Origin: Caulobacter sp.
Lineage (GTDB): Bacteria; Pseudomonadota; Alphaproteobacteria; Caulobacterales; Caulobacteraceae
Reading direction: 5' to 3'
Length of the DNA stretch: 6,121 nucleotides
NCBI GenBank assembly: GCA_028291125.1
Contig: JAQGIN010000322.1
Span: 1-6,121, forward strand
Shown here: piece after piece, positions 1 through 5,228 of the stretch
Layout: each line of letters begins with the position of its first letter
Numbering within the stretch: the first letter of the stretch is position 1
Position numbers and translations under genes: made by a program
The notes under the pieces: model-generated
Told to the model about the DNA's origin: nothing
The model's input: the letters and a program-made list of their open reading frames with translations, nothing else
Database searches by the model: none

Positions 1-2
1 GC

Positions 3-260
3 AACCAGGGCTTCATCGACAATCTCAACAGCGCCACCGTCGCCAACTTCGACGACCGCTACATCGACCAGCAGACGGCCGCTCACAGCGAGGCCCTGAC
101 CGCCTTCAAGGGCTACGCCGACAATGGCGACAACGCCGACCTGAAAGCCTTCGCGGCCAAGACCGTGCCGGTGCTGGAAATGCACTCGGCCATGCTCAAG
201 GGTCTCGACCGCGGCACCCCGGCCGACGACGCCGCCGGCATGGACATGAAGAAGAAGTAG
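3..260 (+). CDS. DUF4142 family protein, C-terminal part (5' end outside window)
   Basis: This is the last 85 codons of a rightward gene whose start lies before the window. The visible protein is mostly helical and contains the DUF4142 (ferritin-like helical bundle) pattern: QQTAAHSEAL, then a short acidic break (GDNADL), then FAAKTVPVLEMH and a lysine-rich end (MDMKKK). In this family the conserved His residues sit in the two helices seen here, in AAHSEAL and LEMHSAM. DUF4142 proteins are usually small exported proteins of unknown function, often stress-associated; export cannot be checked because the N-terminus is missing. The reading frame has strong G/C third positions. The gene ends 24 bp before a strong hairpin terminator. 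Family assignment is from recognised sequence pattern; the function is unknown. Confidence 0.8.
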   Translation, partial: NQGFIDNLNSATVANFDDRYIDQQTAAHSEALTAFKGYADNGDNADLKAFAAKTVPVLEMHSAMLKGLDRGTPADDAAGMDMKKK

Positions 261-284
261 GGGCCTCGCAGCCCACAAAAGACG

Positions 285-316
285 ACGGGCGGCGGATCAC
301 TCCGCCGCCCGTTTTC
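285..316. terminator. Bidirectional intrinsic terminator between convergent genes
   Basis: A perfect 12-bp stem (ACGGGCGGCGGA at 285-296 with TCCGCCGCCCGT at 301-312) encloses a TCAC loop. On the + strand it runs into TTTTCTGTT. On the - strand the stem is followed by CGTCTTTTGTG, a weaker T-rich tract. It lies between the DUF4142 stop (260) and the DUF1508 stop (337), so it probably ends both transcripts, more efficiently the rightward one. Confidence 0.85.
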
Positions 317-336
317 TGTTCTGCGCTCAGAAGCGC

Positions 337-513
337 CTAGGCGTTGTCTTCGGTCTCGGCCTCGGGACCGTTGTTCTTGATCGACTCGATGGCGGCCTTG
401 GCGGACGCCTTGCTGGAGTAGCCTTCGGTCGAGAAGATCGTCTCGGAATTGTATTTGAAACGGACGCGGAACTCGCCCGCCTTGTCCTTGTAGATTTCGA
501 ACTTGTGAGCCAC
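337..513 (-). CDS. YegP-like DUF1508 small protein, 58 aa
   Basis: A single DUF1508 (YegP) domain fills the 58-residue product: MAHKFEIYKDKAGEFR opens the first beta strands, then FKYNSETIFSTEGYSSKASA and IESIKNNGPEAE. E. coli YegP carries two such repeats in about 110 aa; one-repeat forms are common in alphaproteobacteria. The molecular function is not established. I chose the GTG at 511-513 because AAGGAGG (complement of 519-525) stands 5 nt before it and because the family begins at MAHKFEIY. A longer reading to an ATG at 573 adds 20 residues without family similarity and would run through this ribosome-binding site. The leader contains GGACC (531-535) and GGTCC (547-551), a possible weak hairpin. 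The gene converges on the DUF4142 gene and shares its terminator. Confidence 0.9.
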   Translation of the reverse strand: MAHKFEIYKDKAGEFRVRFKYNSETIFSTEGYSSKASAKAAIESIKNNGPEAETEDNA

Positions 514-518
514 GGCGA

Positions 519-525
519 CCTCCTT
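519..525 (-). promoter_or_regulatory. Ribosome-binding site that fixes the GTG start of the DUF1508 gene
   Basis: AAGGAGG on the - strand is a full anti-16S match, 5 nt before GTG (511-513). It is the strongest Shine-Dalgarno sequence in the window and decides between the short GTG form and the longer ATG form. Confidence 0.85.
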
Positions 526-566
526 CGATGGGACCGAAGAGCCGAAGGTCCGACCGCGCGCTGCTC

Positions 567-573
567 CCGTCAA
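567..573 (-). promoter_or_regulatory. Possible -35 element of the DUF1508 gene
   Basis: TTGACGG on the - strand matches the Caulobacter housekeeping -35 consensus (TTGaCgS). It would put transcription start roughly 25 nt before the GTG start codon. The expected -10 (GCtANAWC) is not convincing in the following bases, so this is tentative. Confidence 0.25.
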
Positions 574-620
574 GCGCCGCGCAGCGGTAAATTACAAACA
601 ATCCTGTCAGGCCGGAGAGC

Positions 621-794
621 CTAGCGGCTCATCCAGGGCTTGGACTTGCCGGCCGCGATTCCGGCCTTCTGCTCGCGCTGAAACTTGCCGCCGCGCGGCG
701 GCGTCGGCCGCTCGGCCAGGGCGGCCTTTTTCAGACGCAGAGCCTTCTGCATCGGGGTTTCGTCAGGCGCAGGGGTTTCCGGTTCGTCGGTCAT
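621..794 (-). CDS. Unnamed small basic protein, 57 aa
   Basis: An ATG (792-794) opens a 57-codon frame ending in TAG (621-623). The N-terminal 14 residues are acidic and proline-rich (MTDEPETPAPDETP). They are followed by a basic stretch, MQKALRLKKAALAERP, then PPRGGKFQREQKAG and a terminal SKPWMSR. There is no signal peptide or membrane segment, so it is probably cytoplasmic. The G/C-rich third positions, the start/stop placement in a gap between two genes, and the sharp acidic-to-basic layout support a real gene. I recall proteins with the same RGGKFQREQ and KPWMSR ends as hypothetical proteins in related alphaproteobacteria, but could not search. The ribosome-binding site is poor (AGCTGGGCGC before ATG). 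It lies 59 bp downstream of lepA on the same strand and may be co-transcribed with it. Function unknown; the basic part could bind nucleic acid, which is a guess. Confidence 0.7.
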   Translation of the reverse strand: MTDEPETPAPDETPMQKALRLKKAALAERPTPPRGGKFQREQKAGIAAGKSKPWMSR

Positions 795-853
795 GCGCCC
801 AGCTTAACAGCTATTTCGCCGCCCGCCGGAACGATTCTGGGCCAGCTAGACGC

Positions 854-2662
854 CTAGTCCGCGTCCATCTTCAGCGCCGCGATGAACGCCTCCTGCGGAA
901 TCTCGACCTTGCCAAACTGGCGCATGCGCTTCTTGCCGGCCTTCTGCTTGTCGAGCAGCTTGCGTTTGCGGCTGGCGTCGCCGCCGTAGCACTTGGCGGT
1001 CACGTCCTTGCGCAGGGCCCGCACCGTCTCGCGGGCGATGATCCGGCCGCCGATCGCCGCCTGGATCGGGATGACGAACATGTGGCTGGGGATCAGCTCT
1101 TTCATCTTCTCGCACATGCCCCGGCCACGCTGCTCGGCGCGGTCGCGGTGGACCAGCATGGAGAGGGCGTCGACCGGTTCGGAATTGACCAGGATCGACA
1201 TCTTCACCAGGTCGCCGACCCGGTAGTCCTCGATCTCGTAGTCGAAGGAGGCGTAGCCCTTGGAGATGGATTTGAGGCGGTCGTAGAAGTCGAACACCAC
1301 CTCGTTGAGCGGCAGATCGTAGATCACCATCGCCCGGTTGCCGACGTAGCTGAGCTCGCGCTGGGCGCCGCGGCGGTCCTGGCAAAGCTTGATGACGCCG
1401 CCGAGGAATTCGTCGGGGGTGAAGATCGTCGCCTTGATCCATGGCTCGGAGATGGTCTCGATCTGCATCACGTCGGGCAGGTCGGCCGGGTTGTGCAGCT
1501 CGACTTCCGAGCCGTCGCGCATGTGGATCTTGTAGACCACCGAGGGGGCGGTCGCGATCAGGTCGAGGTCGAACTCGCGGCTCAGGCGCTCCTGGACGAT
1601 CTCCAGGTGCAGCAGGCCCAGGAAGCCGCAGCGGAATCCGAAGCCGAGGGCCGCGCTGGTCTCCATCTCATAGGTGAAGCTGGCGTCGTTGAGGCGCAGG
1701 CGGCCGACGGCGGCGCGCAGGTCCTCGAAATCGGCCGCGTCGACCGGGAACAGGCCGCAGAACACTACCGGCTGCACGTCCTTGAAGCCGGGCAGGGCGG
1801 TCGCGGTCGGTTTCTTCTCGTCGGTGAGGGTGTCGCCGACGGCGGCGTCGGCCACTTCCTTGATCTGGGCGGTGATGAAGCCGATCTCGCCGGGGCCGAG
1901 GCTCTCGACCGGGGTGTTCTTGGGCTTGAACACCCCGACCCGGTCGACCAGGTGGGTCGAGCCGTGCTGCATCATCTTGATCTTCATGCCGGCCTTCAGG
2001 CGGCCGTCGATCACCCGCACCAGCACCACCACGCCGAGATAGGCGTCGTACCAGGCGTCGACCAGCAGGGCCTTCAGGGGCGCGTTTTCGTCGCCCTTGG
2101 GCGGCGGCAGGCGCTTGACGATCGCTTCCAGCACGTCGTGGATGCCCAGGCCGGTCTTGGCGCTGGCCAGCACCGCGTCGCTGGCGTCCAGCCCGATCAG
2201 GTCCTCGATCTGGGCCCGCACCCGTTCCGGCTCGGCGGCCGGCAAATCCACCTTGTTGAGGACCGGGACGATCTCGTGATTGTTGTCGATGGCCGAATAG
2301 ACATTGGCCAGGGTCTGGGCCTCGACGCCCTGGCTGGCGTCGACCACCAGGATCGAGCCCTCGCAGGCGGCCAGGCTGCGGCTGACCTCATAGGCGAAGT
2401 CGACGTGGCCCGGCGTGTCCATCAGGTTGAGGATATAGGTCTCGCCGTCGTCGGCCTTGTATTCCAGACGCACGGTCTGGGCCTTGATGGTGATGCCCCG
2501 TTCCTTCTCGATGTCCATGTTGTCGAGGACCTGGGCGGTCATCTCGCGCGCCGTCAGGCCGCCGGTCTCCTGGATCAGGCGGTCGGACAGCGTGGATTTG
2601 CCGTGGTCGATGTGTGCCACGATCGAGAAGTTGCGGATCTTGTCTAAAGGCGTCGAGCTCAT
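854..2662 (-). CDS. lepA: Elongation factor 4 (LepA), ribosome-bound GTPase
   Basis: This is a full-length 602-aa EF-4, the usual size (about 600 aa). The translational GTPase motifs are all present: G1 AHIDHGKST (16-24), G2 RGIT (55-58), G3 DTPGH (82-86), G4 NKVD (136-139) and G5 SAK (167-169). EF-G-like domains II, III and V follow (about 195-480). The LepA-specific C-terminal domain (about 485-602) includes KCYGGDASRKRKLLDKQK (557-574) and the basic GKKRMRQFGK. EF-4 hydrolyses GTP on the ribosome; it was proposed to back-translocate stalled ribosomes and also affects initiation and 30S assembly. The ATG at 2660-2662 gives the expected MSSTPLDKIRNFSIVAHIDHG start. No Shine-Dalgarno sequence precedes it, and a -10-like GCTAGA lies only 9 nt upstream, so the mRNA may be nearly leaderless. 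It is transcribed divergently from eipA. No residues are missing from key motifs. Confidence 0.98.
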   Translation of the reverse strand: MSSTPLDKIRNFSIVAHIDHGKSTLSDRLIQETGGLTAREMTAQVLDNMDIEKERGITIKAQTVRLEYKADDGETYILNLMDTPGHVDFAYEVSRSLAACEGSILVVDASQGVEAQTLANVYSAIDNNHEIVPVLNKVDLPAAEPERVRAQIEDLIGLDASDAVLASAKTGLGIHDVLEAIVKRLPPPKGDENAPLKALLVDAWYDAYLGVVVLVRVIDGRLKAGMKIKMMQHGSTHLVDRVGVFKPKNTPVESLGPGEIGFITAQIKEVADAAVGDTLTDEKKPTATALPGFKDVQPVVFCGLFPVDAADFEDLRAAVGRLRLNDASFTYEMETSAALGFGFRCGFLGLLHLEIVQERLSREFDLDLIATAPSVVYKIHMRDGSEVELHNPADLPDVMQIETISEPWIKATIFTPDEFLGGVIKLCQDRRGAQRELSYVGNRAMVIYDLPLNEVVFDFYDRLKSISKGYASFDYEIEDYRVGDLVKMSILVNSEPVDALSMLVHRDRAEQRGRGMCEKMKELIPSHMFVIPIQAAIGGRIIARETVRALRKDVTAKCYGGDASRKRKLLDKQKAGKKRMRQFGKVEIPQEAFIAALKMDAD

Positions 2663-2671
2663 GGGCCCGCG

Positions 2672-2677
2672 TCTAGC
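2672..2677 (-). promoter_or_regulatory. Possible -10 element of lepA giving a near-leaderless mRNA
   Basis: GCTAGA on the - strand matches the first six positions of the Caulobacter -10 consensus GCtANAWC and stands 9 nt before the lepA ATG. Transcription would then begin about 3 nt before the start codon, in agreement with the absence of a Shine-Dalgarno sequence. No good -35 (TTGaCgS) is found at the expected distance, so confidence is low. Confidence 0.25.
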
Positions 2678-2721
2678 ACATTTGGCGCGGATCGCGAGAG
2701 GGGCGCGGCGGTCGGCGCCGC

Positions 2722-2747
2722 GATCCTCGCCCTGAGGGGGGAGGATC
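2722..2747. repeat. Stem-loop in the divergent lepA-eipA intergenic region
   Basis: GATCCTC (2722-2728) pairs with GAGGATC (2741-2747), with an inner CCC-TGA-GGG. A second inverted repeat overlaps it: GGATCGCG (2689-2696) and CGCGATCC (2719-2726), so two alternative structures share the GATCC arm. The 3' arm, GGGGGGAGGATC, resembles the GGGGGAGGATC arm of the REP-like element at 3513-3555, so this may be a decayed half copy. It lies between the lepA start and the CtrA box of eipA. No T-run follows on either strand. Confidence 0.5.
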
Positions 2748-2780
2748 CTGGACGCGGTCCGCCGCCCAAAACCCTCATGC

Positions 2781-2796
2781 TTAACCGGACCTTAAC
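2781..2796 (+). promoter_or_regulatory. CtrA binding box upstream of eipA
   Basis: The sequence TTAA (2781-2784), exactly 7 bases, then TTAAC (2792-2796) is a perfect match to the CtrA full-site consensus TTAA-N7-TTAAC. CtrA is the cell-cycle master response regulator of Caulobacterales and Rhizobiales. The box ends 66 bp before the eipA ATG, a normal place for an activating site overlapping a -35 region, with transcription starting near 2825. The eipA gene of Brucella abortus is reported to be directly activated by CtrA, which supports this reading. In such GC-rich DNA two TTAA words at exact spacing are unlikely by chance. Confidence 0.8.
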
Positions 2797-2862
2797 GGCC
2801 ATCGTCTCAAAGCGGACACAGAGGCGCGCCACCTTGGCCGGGAAATCTGGAGACTATCGTTC

Positions 2863-3501
2863 ATGGACCGTCGCAAGCTGATCCTCTCGGCCGCCGCCAC
2901 GGGCGTCGGGGCCGCGACCGGCCTGGGCGCCTGCGCCAGCCCCCGCCAGGAAGGCCCGCCGGCCGCGCCGCCGCCCGGCGACGGCCGCCAGCAGCCGCAA
3001 TACGACACCGGCTCGGCGCCGACCTATTCGGCCGACGAGATGATCCGTCAGACCTCGGACTTCCTGGGCGTCACCGCCGAGAGCGCCGGCGGCGCCGTCG
3101 AGCGCATCTTCCGCGACCAGGGCCAGCCCACCGGCTACATCGCCGGGGAGGAGGGCTCGGGGGCCATCGGCCTGGGCCTGCGCTACGGGCGCGGCCTGCT
3201 CTACATGAAGGGCCGGCCGACCACCGAGGTGTTCTGGCAGGGGCCGTCGGTGGGCTGGGACTGGGGCGGCAACGCCAGCCGGGTGTTCACCCTATGCTAT
3301 AACCTGCAGTACCCGGACGCGGTGTTCCGCCGCTTCCCCGGCATCGAAGGCGCGGCCTATCTGATCGGCGGCCTGGGGGTCAATTATCAGCGGGCCGACG
3401 ACATCACCCTGGCCCCGATCCGGGCGGGGGTCGGCCTGAGGCTGGGGGCGAACGTGGGTTACCTGGCCTATAGCCGGAAGCGAAATTTGCTGCCGTTCTA
3501 G
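2863..3501 (+). CDS. eipA: EipA / DUF1134 envelope integrity protein, probable lipoprotein
   Basis: This 212-aa protein is a DUF1134 (EipA) family member. Residues 1-24 form an export signal: basic MDRRK, a hydrophobic core, and a lipobox LGAC (21-24), so Cys24 would be lipidated. DRRKLIL is also a weak twin-arginine match. A Pro/Gly/Gln-rich linker (about 27-55) leads to the conserved domain (about 56-212), with YSADEMIRQTSDFLGVTAES, GGAVERIF, FWQGPSVGWDWGGN (124-137), FPGIEGAAYLIGGLGVNY (158-175) and RAGVGLRLGANVGYLAY. In Brucella abortus EipA is a periplasmic small beta-barrel needed for envelope stress resistance and virulence, with an effect on cell division. The ATG is preceded by GGAGA (2849-2853) at 9 nt. 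A CtrA box upstream suggests cell-cycle control. The gene is monocistronic: lepA is divergent and the transglutaminase gene converges on it. The symbol is transferred from the Brucella orthologue. Confidence 0.9.
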   Translation: MDRRKLILSAAATGVGAATGLGACASPRQEGPPAAPPPGDGRQQPQYDTGSAPTYSADEMIRQTSDFLGVTAESAGGAVERIFRDQGQPTGYIAGEEGSGAIGLGLRYGRGLLYMKGRPTTEVFWQGPSVGWDWGGNASRVFTLCYNLQYPDAVFRRFPGIEGAAYLIGGLGVNYQRADDITLAPIRAGVGLRLGANVGYLAYSRKRNLLPF

Positions 3502-3512
3502 GGGGGGCGATG

Positions 3513-3614
3513 CCCCTCCGGCCCTCCCGGCCACCTCCCCCAAGGGGGAGGATCTAGGCGGGCAGATGCTCCCCCTTGGGGGGAGCTGTCGCGAAGCGAC
3601 TGAGCGGGGTCTTT
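3513..3614. repeat. REP-like element A: inverted pair between convergent genes, entering the transglutaminase coding end
   Basis: Two related units face each other. The left unit (3513-3555) reads CCCCTCC, a GGCC-CTCCC-GGCC hairpin, then CCTCCCCC-AA-GGGGGAGG (3534-3551). The right unit (about 3564-3614), read on the - strand, has GACCCCGCTCA, a GTCGC-TTC-GCGAC hairpin (3588-3600 on +), then GCTCCCCC/GGGGGGAGC (3568-3586). The units are near reverse complements in their G/C-run hairpins and can pair with each other. The element separates the convergent eipA and transglutaminase genes and may work as a transcription barrier; no good T-run is present. The right unit lies inside the 3' end of the transglutaminase frame. 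Confidence 0.8.
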
Positions 3615-4390
3615 TCCGCCTCCCGCACCGCCACGCTCTGGCCGACCATCTCCGCGCGCCCGAAGATCGTCAGGAACGCCACGTCCGCGGCGTCGCGGCC
3701 GTAGCCGATGCGGACCAGGCCGGCCACCTTGGCCAGGCCGGTGGGGTCGAACAATCGCCAGCGGCCGCCGACATAGGCCTCGACCACGGCGTGGAAGTCG
3801 GGCGGCTCCAGGCCCAGGGCGTAGGCGCTGACCACCCGGGCCGGGATGTCGCCGGCCCGGCACAGGGTGACGGCCAGGTGGGCGAAGTCGCGGCACACCC
3901 CGGCCCGGCGGACATAGGTCTCCTGGGCGGTGGTGGTGGCGTCGCTGGCCCCGCACCGATAGTCGAGGTGCTCGCCGATCCAGGTGGCGACGGCGGCGAC
4001 CCGATCGCCGCCGCGCAGGTCGCCAAAATCGCGGTCGGCGATGGTCTCGAACAGGTCGGACGGGCAGTAGCGGCTGCCGCGCAGATAGGCCAGGGCCTCG
4101 ACCGGCAGGTCGGTGATGGCGTGCTGGGTGGCGCCGGCCAAGGCCATGTCGCGGTCGGCCACCTCGACCTCGGCCTCGTAGGCGATCGCCAGGCGGCCCT
4201 GGTGGGTGAAGGCCACGCGCCGTTCGCCGGTCAGCGGATCGTCGCGGCGGACGAAGGCGATCGGCGGGTCGAAGCTCAGTCGCTCGCGGATCACGCTCTG
4301 GTCGTCGGCTCGGGACGGCTCGAGGTGCAGCAGGGATTCCGAGCGCTCGGGAAAGTCGTAGTCCAGCCGCGCCTCGACATGCAGTCGCAT
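3554..4390 (-). CDS. Transglutaminase-like cysteine protein (transglutaminase core domain)
   Basis: The product has 278 aa. The N-terminal ~90 residues (MRLHVEARLDYDFPERSESL...) look like the beta-rich bacterial transglutaminase N-terminal region. The core domain (about 130-225) has the Cys-His-Asp triad in order: Cys166 in RAGVCRDFAHLA, His200 in PPDFHAVVEAYV and Asp215 in RWRLFDPTG. Such proteins are usually cytoplasmic proteases, amidases or cross-linking enzymes; the substrate here is unknown and no signal peptide is seen. I prefer the ATG at 4388-4390 because GGGGGA stands about 5 nt before it and the family starts near MRLHV; the ATG at 4414 adds MASPRGTA with no ribosome-binding site. 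The last ~18 residues (TPLSRFATAPPKGEHLPA) are encoded by REP-like element A, so the natural C-terminus was probably replaced. It follows the yqhA-like gene on the same strand with a 246-bp gap, so it probably has its own promoter. Confidence 0.88.
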   Translation of the reverse strand: MRLHVEARLDYDFPERSESLLHLEPSRADDQSVIRERLSFDPPIAFVRRDDPLTGERRVAFTHQGRLAIAYEAEVEVADRDMALAGATQHAITDLPVEALAYLRGSRYCPSDLFETIADRDFGDLRGGDRVAAVATWIGEHLDYRCGASDATTTAQETYVRRAGVCRDFAHLAVTLCRAGDIPARVVSAYALGLEPPDFHAVVEAYVGGRWRLFDPTGLAKVAGLVRIGYGRDAADVAFLTIFGRAEMVGQSVAVREAEKTPLSRFATAPPKGEHLPA

Positions 4391-4453
4391 GGCCGTCCCC
4401 CTTGGTGAGGCCATGACAACGGGCCATGGGGATTAAGGTTCAGAAGATCTTTT

Positions 4454-4494
4454 GAGGCGTCGCCGACGCGGCGCCGTCTTAGACTCGACGCCTC
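4454..4494. repeat. Inverted repeat upstream of the transglutaminase gene
   Basis: GAGGCGTCG (4454-4462) and CGACGCCTC (4486-4494) are a perfect 9-bp inverted repeat around a 23-nt centre that itself contains GTCTTAGAC. It lies 64 bp upstream of the chosen transglutaminase start, in a stretch with no gene. It could be an operator or a structure in the leader; nothing in the sequence decides this. In GC-rich DNA a repeat of this size has only moderate weight. Confidence 0.45.
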
Positions 4495-4564
4495 GCGCGC
4501 TCGCGCGTGACGGCGGGCTGGCCCTCGTCTTCCCCCAGGTCGGCGAGGGCCGGCGACACTTAAA

Positions 4565-4626
4565 CCCCCTTCGGCCCTCTGGGCCACCTCTCCCTTTGGG
4601 AGCCGCCGCGAAGCGACGGAGGGGGC
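4565..4626. repeat. REP-like element B between yqhA-like and transglutaminase genes
   Basis: A compact copy of the same family as element A. An outer stem CCCCCT (4565-4570) with AGGGGG (4620-4625) encloses three hairpins: GGCCC-TCT-GGGCC (4573-4585), CTCCC-TTT-GGGAG (4590-4602) and the CGCGAAGCG module (about 4606-4618). The left side matches the left unit of A (CCCCT-CGGCCCTC-GGCCACCT) and the right side matches the right unit of A (TCGCGAAGCGAC type). It begins 10 bp beyond the stop of the yqhA-like gene and may stabilise or end its mRNA. Confidence 0.8.
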
Positions 4627-4636
4627 TTCCGGCGCC

Positions 4637-5164
4637 CTAGTGCTTGGCCACCTTGCTGTTCAGCCAGTCCATCGCCGCCAGCAGCACGCCCGACACCACG
4701 AAGCTCAGATGCACGATCACCAGCCACATCAGCCGGGCCTGGTCGAGCGGGGCCTCCGGCTCGGTCAGCGTCAGGAAGGCCTTGAGCAGGGCGATGGCCG
4801 AGATCGCCACGATCGAGGCGATCAGCTTCATCTTCAGGCCGGAGAAGTCGACCGTGCCCATCCATTCGGGCTTGTCCTCCTGGTTGGCGACCTCGATCTT
4901 GGAGACGAAATTCTCGTAGCCGGACAGGATGACGATGACGAGCAGGTTGGCCGCCAGCGACAGGTCGATCAGCGACAGGGCCAGCAGGATGGCGTCCTCC
5001 GGCGTCATCGCCAACAGACGCGGCAGTTCGTGGGCCAACTCCTGGAAGAACACCACCAGCAGGGCGGCCAGGGCCACCACCAGGCCGACATAGAACGGGG
5101 CCATCAGCCAGCGCGAGGCGAACAGGCCGTTCTCCAGCCAGACTTCGAGGGCGGGTTTCTTCAT
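4637..5164 (-). CDS. yqhA: YqhA / UPF0114 family inner-membrane protein
   Basis: This 175-aa protein is close in length and pattern to E. coli YqhA (164 aa; UPF0114, TIGR00645). Shared blocks include SRWLMAPFYVGL (18-29), FFQEL (39-43), SLIDLSLAANLLVIVILSGYENFVS (64-88, with the signature SGYENFVS), SIVAISAIALL (117-127) and LMWLVIVHLSFVVS (145-158). Four membrane helices are visible at about 19-40, 57-82, 112-132 and 144-166, so it sits in the inner membrane. A hydrophilic, acidic segment (about 90-108) lies between helices 2 and 3. The biochemical function of the family is not known. The ATG at 5162-5164 gives the expected MKKPALEVWLENGLFASRW start, but its ribosome-binding site is weak (AGGAT at about 12 nt). 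A palindrome lies 26 bp upstream. It follows msrA on the same strand with 127 bp between them, occupied by a hairpin repeat, so independent transcription is likely. The symbol is by similarity only. Confidence 0.92.
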   Translation of the reverse strand: MKKPALEVWLENGLFASRWLMAPFYVGLVVALAALLVVFFQELAHELPRLLAMTPEDAILLALSLIDLSLAANLLVIVILSGYENFVSKIEVANQEDKPEWMGTVDFSGLKMKLIASIVAISAIALLKAFLTLTEPEAPLDQARLMWLVIVHLSFVVSGVLLAAMDWLNSKVAKH

Positions 5165-5189
5165 CGGGGCGGGGATCCTGCGGTGGGGT

Positions 5190-5205
5190 CACCCTATCTA
5201 GGGTG
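5190..5205. promoter_or_regulatory. Palindrome in the yqhA-like promoter region
   Basis: CACCCTA (5190-5196) and TAGGGTG (5199-5205) form a perfect 7-bp inverted repeat with a 2-nt centre, starting 26 bp before the yqhA-like start codon. Read on the - strand its centre, CCTAGATA, resembles the Caulobacter -10 consensus GCtANAWC. It could be an operator for a dimeric regulator overlapping a promoter. No clear -35 is seen. Confidence 0.4.
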
Positions 5206-5228
5206 TGATCCGCCGATCGGGAATCCCA

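Noticed and set aside
337..573. Longer 78-aa start for the DUF1508 protein
   Set aside because: The added 20 residues have no family similarity, and the strong AAGGAGG sits inside this extension directly before the GTG at 513.
113..601. 162-codon - strand frame covering the DUF4142 end, terminator and DUF1508 gene
   Set aside because: It runs through the terminator hairpin and overlaps two supported genes in other frames; no domain pattern.
1082..2647. 521-codon open frame on the + strand, antisense to lepA
   Set aside because: It mirrors lepA codons; the product is rich in His, Gln, Asp, Val and Gly with no domain pattern, as expected from the reverse complement of a GC-rich gene. lepA on the - strand has all family motifs.
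3566..4408. 280-codon + strand frame antisense to the transglutaminase gene, and a 309-codon - strand frame (3498-4427) in another phase
   Set aside because: Both are low-complexity shadows (Gly/Val/Gln/His or Arg/Pro/Gly rich) of the transglutaminase gene, which has a complete Cys-His-Asp triad.
3554..4414. 286-aa start of the transglutaminase protein
   Set aside because: No ribosome-binding site before that ATG; the inner ATG at 4390 has a G-rich site at proper distance and fits the usual N-terminus.
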